Source of the DNA: Lactobacillus sp.
GTDB lineage: Bacteria; Bacillota; Bacilli; Lactobacillales; Lactobacillaceae
DNA: 64,000 bases
NCBI GenBank assembly: GCA_022483245.1
Contig: JAKVNR010000001.1
Span: forward strand, 62,001-126,000
Reading direction: 5' to 3'
Position 1 is the stretch's first letter; each line of letters begins with the position of its first letter. Positions 58,601-64,000 of this stretch are shown piece after piece. Made by a program: the position numbers and the translations under genes. The notes below the pieces were generated by a model. The model was not told the DNA's origin. It worked only from the letters and a program-made list of their open reading frames with translations, and searched no databases.

Positions 58601-59291
58601 AGAAGGTTGTTAGATCAATAAGGTTTAGAACAAAGAAGATGGAGCTAAATTTATCCATTGAGTTTTAGAAGGTTGTTAGATCAATAAGGTTTAGAACTAT
58701 AATGGATGTAGCTAGTGATAAGGAGGGGTTTTAGAAGGTTGTTAGATCAATAAGGTTTAGAACAAGACAAAAGCCAGCGCCGCAACAAGCGCAGTTTTAG
58801 AAGGTTGTTAGATCAATAAGGTTTAGAACTGGTATAGTGGCTTAATATCGTCCTGACTGGTTTTAGAAGGTTGTTAGATCAATAAGGTTTAGAACAACTT
58901 TGGTGTTCAATTTTCTCAAATGATGGTTTTAGAAGGTTGTTAGATCAATAAGGTTTAGAACGCCAACTTGGATTGCGACTACGGAGATCTTGTTTTAGAA
59001 GGTTGTTAGATCAATAAGGTTTAGAACGCCTCTAACTAAACTTAAACCCAACGAAAAGTTTTAGAAGGTTGTTAGATCAATAAGGTTTAGAACTCTCCTT
59101 TGCGTGGTTTGTAAGTCCAACTAGTTTTAGAAGGTTGTTAGATCAATAAGGTTTAGAACGATTTGGCTATGGATGATTTGGCAAAAGGTGTTTTAGAAGG
59201 TTGTTAGATCAATAAGGTTTAGAACTACTGCCGGCCATTGTCACCAAAAACAGTGGTTTTAGAAGGTTGTTAGATCAATAAGGTTTAGAAC
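55692..59291 (+). CRISPR. CRISPR array: 55 repeats of 36 bp, 54 spacers of 30 bp
   Basis: Repeat GTTTTAGAAGGTTGTTAGATCAATAAGGTTTAGAAC at an exact 66-bp period from 55692 to 59291. All repeats read as identical. Confidence 0.99.
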
Positions 59292-59404
59292 TGTCGGCAC
59301 CCCAAAATAGTCAGCAACCATGTTGTTTATGCATAATAATTACAAACCTATAGAGATATTTTAATGAAGATAGGATAGCAAGTCTAAAACATTACTGAAG
59401 TAAA

Positions 59405-59482
59405 CAAAAAAGCCTAGGGCTTTGCGTAACCCTAGGAAATACAGAAAGAGTAGAACTTTGATACAAGTTCACAATAATAATC
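59405..59482 (-). ncRNA. Candidate small RNA 1 downstream of the CRISPR array
   Basis: Minus-strand extended -10 TGATATAAT (plus 59489-59497) and terminator CCTAGGG..CCCTAGG-T-tract (59413-59436). Confidence 0.5.
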
Positions 59483-59581
59483 AAGCTTATTATATCATAA
59501 AGACTTCGGAAGCAAGGCAACGGGCGTCTACTAAGTAGTGTGCAAAGAATAAAGGACAGTATCAAGGTAATAAGAAGCAAA

Positions 59582-59700
59582 AAAAGAACCGTTGCTATTC
59601 ACCTAGCAACGGCACTTATAAGCTTTTTAAAAGCTTTGATATCTCTCGTCTCAGCTATGGCTTATAGCTGACAGCAGTAGGACGTTTGATGCCTACTACA
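59582..59700 (-). ncRNA. Candidate small RNA 2 downstream of the CRISPR array
   Basis: Minus-strand TGATATAAT (plus 59707-59715) and terminator CCGTTGCT..AGCAACGG followed by T-tract (59589-59612). Internal hairpins GTAGTAGGC..GCCTACTAC-type. Confidence 0.5.
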
Positions 59701-59791
59701 CCGTTCATTATATCAAAAAAGTATACATAGCATAAAAAGAAGCGTTGATTTATCTGTGCTCCTTTTTTATATTACTGAATTCAAACACAAA

Positions 59792-59920
59792 CTAATCAAA
59801 TTTGGCGGGTTTGTTTAAGGTGCCATCTTTTTTCATTTTTTCGTACTTAAACTGTTCTTCAGACATGCTGTCATCAGAAATCCAATAAATTTTTTCTTTT
59901 TTTCGTTTACTCTTTTTCAA
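59792..59920 (-). CDS. Small basic protein (42 aa)
   Basis: AGGAGGTGTCCATC-TTG start; LKKSKRKKEKIYWISDDSMSEEQFKYEKMKKDGTLNKPAKFD*. Confidence 0.6.
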   Translation of the reverse strand: MKKSKRKKEKIYWISDDSMSEEQFKYEKMKKDGTLNKPAKFD

Positions 59921-60211
59921 GATGGACACCTCCTAAATTAAATACATGATCCGTAGATTTATAATAAGATTCTTGCATTGAAAAGACAATATTTCTGCAT
60001 TTATTATACCAAGAACCGTAGGTCTTCTTTAAATCGATGTCTTTTCTAACAGAATATTTTCAAATACTGTCAGTGTTTTCCACGTATGTGGAGGTGATGC
60101 TTACTATCTATGGCAATCAGACTATAAAACTAAGTGATTAACAAATATAGATTTTCCCATCTTCGTTGAGTATATAATAATTGCTAAGAATTGATATTGC
60201 GATGAGATTAG

Positions 60212-60448
60212 ATGTCTGAGGAAATAGAAAAAACAGCGGCATTAGCAAAAAAACGAGGTAGAATTTTGGAACCTAATGATGAAAAACATTCAAATAGATA
60301 CTGGCGAACACATGATTTCCCAACTCATGAGCAGTTTATTCGGGGCTTAAAAGAAGCTGGATTATATAAAAAACCTGATGCAGCTGCTATTAAACGTAGA
60401 AAGCGATTGGAAAAATGGGTTGAAGAAAACGAAAAGAAGAATCAATGA
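60212..60448 (+). CDS. Hypothetical protein (78 aa)
   Basis: MSEEIEKTAALAKKRGRILEPNDEKHSNRYWRTHDFPTHEQF; stop overlaps the next ORF. Confidence 0.6.
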   Translation: MSEEIEKTAALAKKRGRILEPNDEKHSNRYWRTHDFPTHEQFIRGLKEAGLYKKPDAAAIKRRKRLEKWVEENEKKNQ

Positions 60449-60636
60449 AATTAAGATACGTTGGTGAAAGCTTTTATATAGAAGGCTTAACAAATGGAAA
60501 AGAATATGAAATTGGAGGTGAAGAAGGACCTTATTATCGTGTGATCGATGATAGTGGGGAAGATTACTTATACTCTAAAGAAAATCCTGCACCGATGGAC
60601 GGGAGTTCCAAAGGCGGACATTGGGAAAAGATATAG
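60445..60636 (+). CDS. Hypothetical protein (63 aa)
   Basis: MKLRYVGESFYIEGLTNGKEYEIGGEEGPYYRVIDDSGEDYLYSKENPAP; translationally coupled. Confidence 0.65.
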   Translation: MKLRYVGESFYIEGLTNGKEYEIGGEEGPYYRVIDDSGEDYLYSKENPAPMDGSSKGGHWEKI

Positions 60637-60748
60637 GTAGTTAATATTTAAACGACAGCTACATGAGTCTGCATTAAATATAATTTTCACGATTTAATGG
60701 AGAAAAAGATAAAAGTTAAAGCTATCAATTACTATTTATCAACCAAAA

Positions 60749-60789
60749 AAGGATTAGACCAACTTGAATAGGGTCTAATCCTTTTTGTA
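60749..60789. terminator. Rho-independent terminator
   Basis: AAAAAGGATTAGACCaacttgaatagGGTCTAATCCTTTTT. Confidence 0.85.
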
Positions 60790-60944
60790 TTAAATTAGGG
60801 TTTAGCAAAGAACAGGGATTTTGCAGGAAGCAGGGAACACGCTTCCTTGTGCAACTTCCTGTTACAAATCATTATAATCTGGCACATTCAGAAAAGCATG
60901 AAATATGCTTCAAAAAAGGCATCCCTTTAAGGATGCCTTTTAAA

Positions 60945-61142
60945 CTAATCTTGGATTTCTTCAAAACCCAGCTCTTTCTGCCGTTGCTGCAGCAAATCAG
61001 CTATCATCATTAAATCTTCTTTGGTTGCTAACTTTTTAATAAATCGTTTAGCCGTGCTTTTAGCGACGTAATAGTGTTGGCGCTCTTTATTTTTCGCGTT
61101 CCACTTCGCGCTAGCACGGCGTTGTGCTTCGCTTGTTGTCAT
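60945..61142 (-). CDS. Small basic protein (65 aa), paralogue of 48669..48857
   Basis: MTTSEAQRRASAKWNAKNKERQHYYVAKSTAKRFIKKLATKEDLMMIADLLQQRQKEL. Confidence 0.8.
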   Translation of the reverse strand: MTTSEAQRRASAKWNAKNKERQHYYVAKSTAKRFIKKLATKEDLMMIADLLQQRQKELGFEEIQD

Positions 61143-61237
61143 CTATACATCATTCCTATCTATCTATATGGCTATATTTTAATACATTTCTTAGACACTG
61201 ACAGCTATAGATTTAGATAATACAAGTTTAAAAAGCA

Positions 61238-61272
61238 AAAAATGCTCCACTACAGCGTAGTGGAGCATTTTT
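61238..61272. terminator. Terminator for the MFS gene
   Basis: AAAAATGCTCCACTAcagcgTAGTGGAGCATTTTT. Confidence 0.88.
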
Positions 61273-61279
61273 ATATGAA

Positions 61280-62680
61280 TTATTTAGATTGTAAGCGCTG
61301 CGGGATACAAATCCACCCTGCTAAATTAATAATGATTGCTACAACCAGCAAGAACAGAAAAGCATGATGAGTGCCGATAGCTGTTGTCATACTGCGCGTT
61401 CCACGGCCGCTTTGTGCACTAGCTACGATCATCGCGGCTAGCGACGTTCCCATTGAACCCGCAAATTGCTGCAGGGTGTTTAAAATGGCATTGCCTTGCG
61501 GAGCGGCAGCCGCTGGCAAACTGCCCAGTGCTGACGTCATGACCGCGCCCATGCACGAGCCCATCCCCATCATATATAGTGAATAAACAATAGCGATAAC
61601 CCAGTTGTCGATCTGCGTACCTAGTAAATAAAAAATTAAAATTGATAAAAAGACGACACTGGTTCCGGTCAGAATTGGCCTGCGTGGTCCCCAAGCATCT
61701 AGCAAGCGTCCACCTAGCGGTGCACAAATTGCTCCTAAAATACCGGCCGGCATGACTACCAATCCGGCAATCAAAGCAGTATTGCCATTGGTCAGTTGAA
61801 TATAATTAGTTAGCAGAAAGGCAAAACCAAGCGAGCACAGCTGGATGCAGAAGAACATCAGCACTTGCCCTGCGAAATGATAATTTTTAAATAAAGCTAA
61901 CTGCAGGATTGGTTGTTCAATTGTTAGTGACCGCCAAGCAAATAACCCCATCCCGATTAATCCAAGTAAAATCATACCTCCGCCAGTAAGACCAACTAAA
62001 CCAGCATTCGCTAAGTTTGCAAAACCAGTTACTAGGCCAGTAAAGGTGAGCGTAATCAGCAAACATGACAATAAATCAAAGCTAACTTGCCGCAGTTTAG
62101 ATTTTTGTTGAATACCCCAGCTGCCTAAGGCTAGCGAAATAAGCAGCAGCGGCAGCAGCAAGTAAAAAATCCACCGCCAGCCTAGCGCTGATATAATAAT
62201 TCCGCCGAGCGTTGGTCCGATTGCCGGGGCGATACCAGTAATTAAATTACCAAACCCCATCATCATACCCAGTTTTTGCTGCGGGACCTGTTCCATGATG
62301 ATATTGAACATGAGTGGTAATGCAATTCCAGTGCCGATTCCTTGTACTGCCCGCCCAACCAGCAGCATTGGGAAACCGATCGCGAAGGCGTCAATTAGTA
62401 GGCCGGCGATAAACAGTAAATTAGCAGTTAAGAACAAGGTTTTGGTTTTAAAGCGTGCTTTTAAAACGGCTGACAGCGGCACGATAATTGCGATAATTAG
62501 TAAGTAGATTGAGGTCATCCATTGTACGGTAGAAGTTGAAACCGAAAACTCGCGCATCAGGGTTGGGAAGGCGATATTCATTGAGGTTTCTACTAAAACA
62601 CCGCATAGAGACAAAATACCGGTTGCAATAATTGCAGCAATTACTTTACCAGGAATTTTTTCAGTTTCTGTTTCACTCAT
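61280..62680 (-). CDS. MFS multidrug transporter, DHA2 family
   Basis: 466 aa, 14-TM style, NIAFPTLMREFSVSTSTVQWMTSIYLL, GRAVQGIGTGIALPLMFNII. Confidence 0.95.
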   Translation of the reverse strand: MSETETEKIPGKVIAAIIATGILSLCGVLVETSMNIAFPTLMREFSVSTSTVQWMTSIYLLIIAIIVPLSAVLKARFKTKTLFLTANLLFIAGLLIDAFAIGFPMLLVGRAVQGIGTGIALPLMFNIIMEQVPQQKLGMMMGFGNLITGIAPAIGPTLGGIIISALGWRWIFYLLLPLLLISLALGSWGIQQKSKLRQVSFDLLSCLLITLTFTGLVTGFANLANAGLVGLTGGGMILLGLIGMGLFAWRSLTIEQPILQLALFKNYHFAGQVLMFFCIQLCSLGFAFLLTNYIQLTNGNTALIAGLVVMPAGILGAICAPLGGRLLDAWGPRRPILTGTSVVFLSILIFYLLGTQIDNWVIAIVYSLYMMGMGSCMGAVMTSALGSLPAAAAPQGNAILNTLQQFAGSMGTSLAAMIVASAQSGRGTRSMTTAIGTHHAFLFLLVVAIIINLAGWICIPQRLQSK

Positions 62681-63105
62681 TGACCATTATCTCCCATAAA
62701 TTTCAACACTTTGACGACGGTTTGCAGCTCTTCTTCAGAAAAATTGTCTAGCAGGTTTTGCTGGCGTTCTTGAATAAAGTCATGAAAAATCGGTAGGAGT
62801 TCTATGGCTTTTTGGGATAGCTTGATCATGCGCTTGCGCCGATCAGACGGAACAATAATCCGCCGCAGCATACCTTTCTTTTCAAGGCGCTGCACCATAA
62901 TCGCCGTGGCTGAGCGTTTAATGCCGAGCGCAGTTTCAAGGTTGCTTTGCGGACAAATCGCATTTGGCTGACTGCCGACATAGTTAATCACATTGAACTG
63001 GGCTGTACTTAGATTGTATGGGGCACAAAATTGATCAACTAGACGATTCATCTGAATCGTGGTTTTTCTAACTAAGAGGCCTAAGTCAGGGACAGTATTT
63101 TTCAT
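62677..63105 (-). CDS. MarR-family regulator
   Basis: Overlaps the MFS gene. ETALGIKRSATAIMVQRLEKKGMLRRIIVPSDRRKRMIKLSQKA. Confidence 0.93.
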   Translation of the reverse strand: MKNTVPDLGLLVRKTTIQMNRLVDQFCAPYNLSTAQFNVINYVGSQPNAICPQSNLETALGIKRSATAIMVQRLEKKGMLRRIIVPSDRRKRMIKLSQKAIELLPIFHDFIQERQQNLLDNFSEEELQTVVKVLKFMGDNGQ

Positions 63106-63300
63106 TGTCAGGTCCTTTCTCTGTTTTTTGATTACTGTAAGGATAAATTTGTTTGATGTCAAACAATTTGGAAAAATTAAGTAAAAATAACGAAAATGAG
63201 AAGTAAATTATATTTATGAAATTAGATTGACGATTAAATTTGTGATTTGCTACACTTGAATTGCAGAGGCAACTTGTCTACATATCGGGAGAATGAATTA

Positions 63301-64000
63301 TGAAACGCTTATCAAAGCTGTTTACTAAAATTGCTGCTTCTGTTTTGCTGTTAATTGGCGGCGCTAGTTTGGCACAGAACCAGGCGCAAGCCAGCAGCAA
63401 TCTTGGTGAACAGAATGTGATGTCAGTTGCTTGGTATCAAACTTCGGCTGAAGCCAAGGCTTTGTACTTGCAAGGCTACAATATAGCTCGCCGCAATTTG
63501 GACCAAAGCTTGCAAACCCAGTCAGCTAAGCCGCGGGCAATTATCTTGGATATTGATGAAACTGTCCTTGATAACTCACCATTCCAAGCTTACAACGCTA
63601 TTCACAACAAGACTTTTCCATCTTGCTGGAATAAGTGGGTGAAGTACGCTAAGGCTAAGCCTGTTCCTGGCGCAAAGTCATTTTTGAACTATGCCGATTC
63701 TAAAGGCGTTCAAATTTACTACGTCAGTGACCGGTCAGCTGATCAACTGGCAGCCACTAAGAAAAACTTAAAGCGTGAAGGTTTGCCACAAGCTGACAAC
63801 CAACACGTTTTGTTGAAGAAGAAGAGCGACAAGACTAAGGAAGAACGCCGGAAGGCAATTGAAGCCAAAAGTAACGTTATTATGTACTTTGGCGACAATT
63901 TGACTGACTTTAACGATCCTAAATCAACTAGCATGAAGGACCGTTACAACGACGTGATGGAAAATGCTAACCAATGGGGCAGTAAGTATATTATCTTGCC
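63301..64000 (+). CDS. HAD-family acid phosphatase, lipoprotein e(P4)-like, 3' end beyond window
   Basis: MKRLSKLFTKIAASVLLLIGGASLAQNQAQASS signal peptide, AIILDIDETVLDNSPFQAY, YYVSDRSADQ, MYFGDNLTDF. Confidence 0.93.

Noticed and set aside
55692-59291. Self-targeting spacers or a CreTA-like crRNA antitoxin
   Set aside because: By eye I found no spacer matching elsewhere in the window and no isolated degenerate repeat outside the tracrRNA anti-repeat. A computational search would be needed.
59392-59580. 62-aa minus-strand ORF after the array
   Set aside because: No SD, starts inside the terminator/T-run of candidate sRNA 2 and spans the promoter of sRNA 1. Better explained as non-coding.

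Overview
A roughly 64 kb window from a Firmicute, by style of genes a lactobacillus, dominated by accessory and defence content. From left to right. (1) 1-4.1 kb: a relatively GC-rich minus-strand exopolysaccharide operon with a degenerate-GGDEF membrane protein, a 52-aa membrane peptide, a GT2 synthase, a GH8 hydrolase and a partial UDP-GlcNAc 2-epimerase. (2) 4.2-11.9 kb: an Mrr-type endonuclease, large serine recombinases and an AbiH-like gene split by an IS5-family element. (3) 12-24 kb: IS remnants, a cold-shock protein, several type II toxin-antitoxin (TA) pairs, a prophage packaging-region remnant, and an IS256-family element inside a CPBP protease gene. (4) 24-33 kb: regulators, ATPases, TMEM175, AlkD, Fic and asparaginase genes, with two copies of a small sense/antisense peptide module. 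(5) 33.9-43.8 kb: an IS3-family element followed by a defence cassette. The cassette holds a 1489-aa helicase-methylase fusion, a DUF2971 protein, a motif-I-only methylase-like protein, a divergent RX4H protein and an ApeA/HEPN-like gene with a nonsense codon. (6) 49.3-59.3 kb: a complete type II-A CRISPR-Cas locus (cas9, antisense tracrRNA, cas1, cas2, csn2, 55 identical 36-bp repeats and 54 spacers of 30 bp). (7) 59.4-64 kb: candidate small RNAs, small ORFs, MFS/MarR genes and a partial acid phosphatase. The most notable items are the helicase-methylase/DUF2971/split-methylase cassette, the twin 39-codon peptide/RNA modules, the antisense tracrRNA layout and the tandem small-RNA candidates after the CRISPR array. 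Several other defence genes carry single disabling lesions while CRISPR-Cas9 looks intact. All calls come from reading the sequence and the ORF translations. No database search was run.
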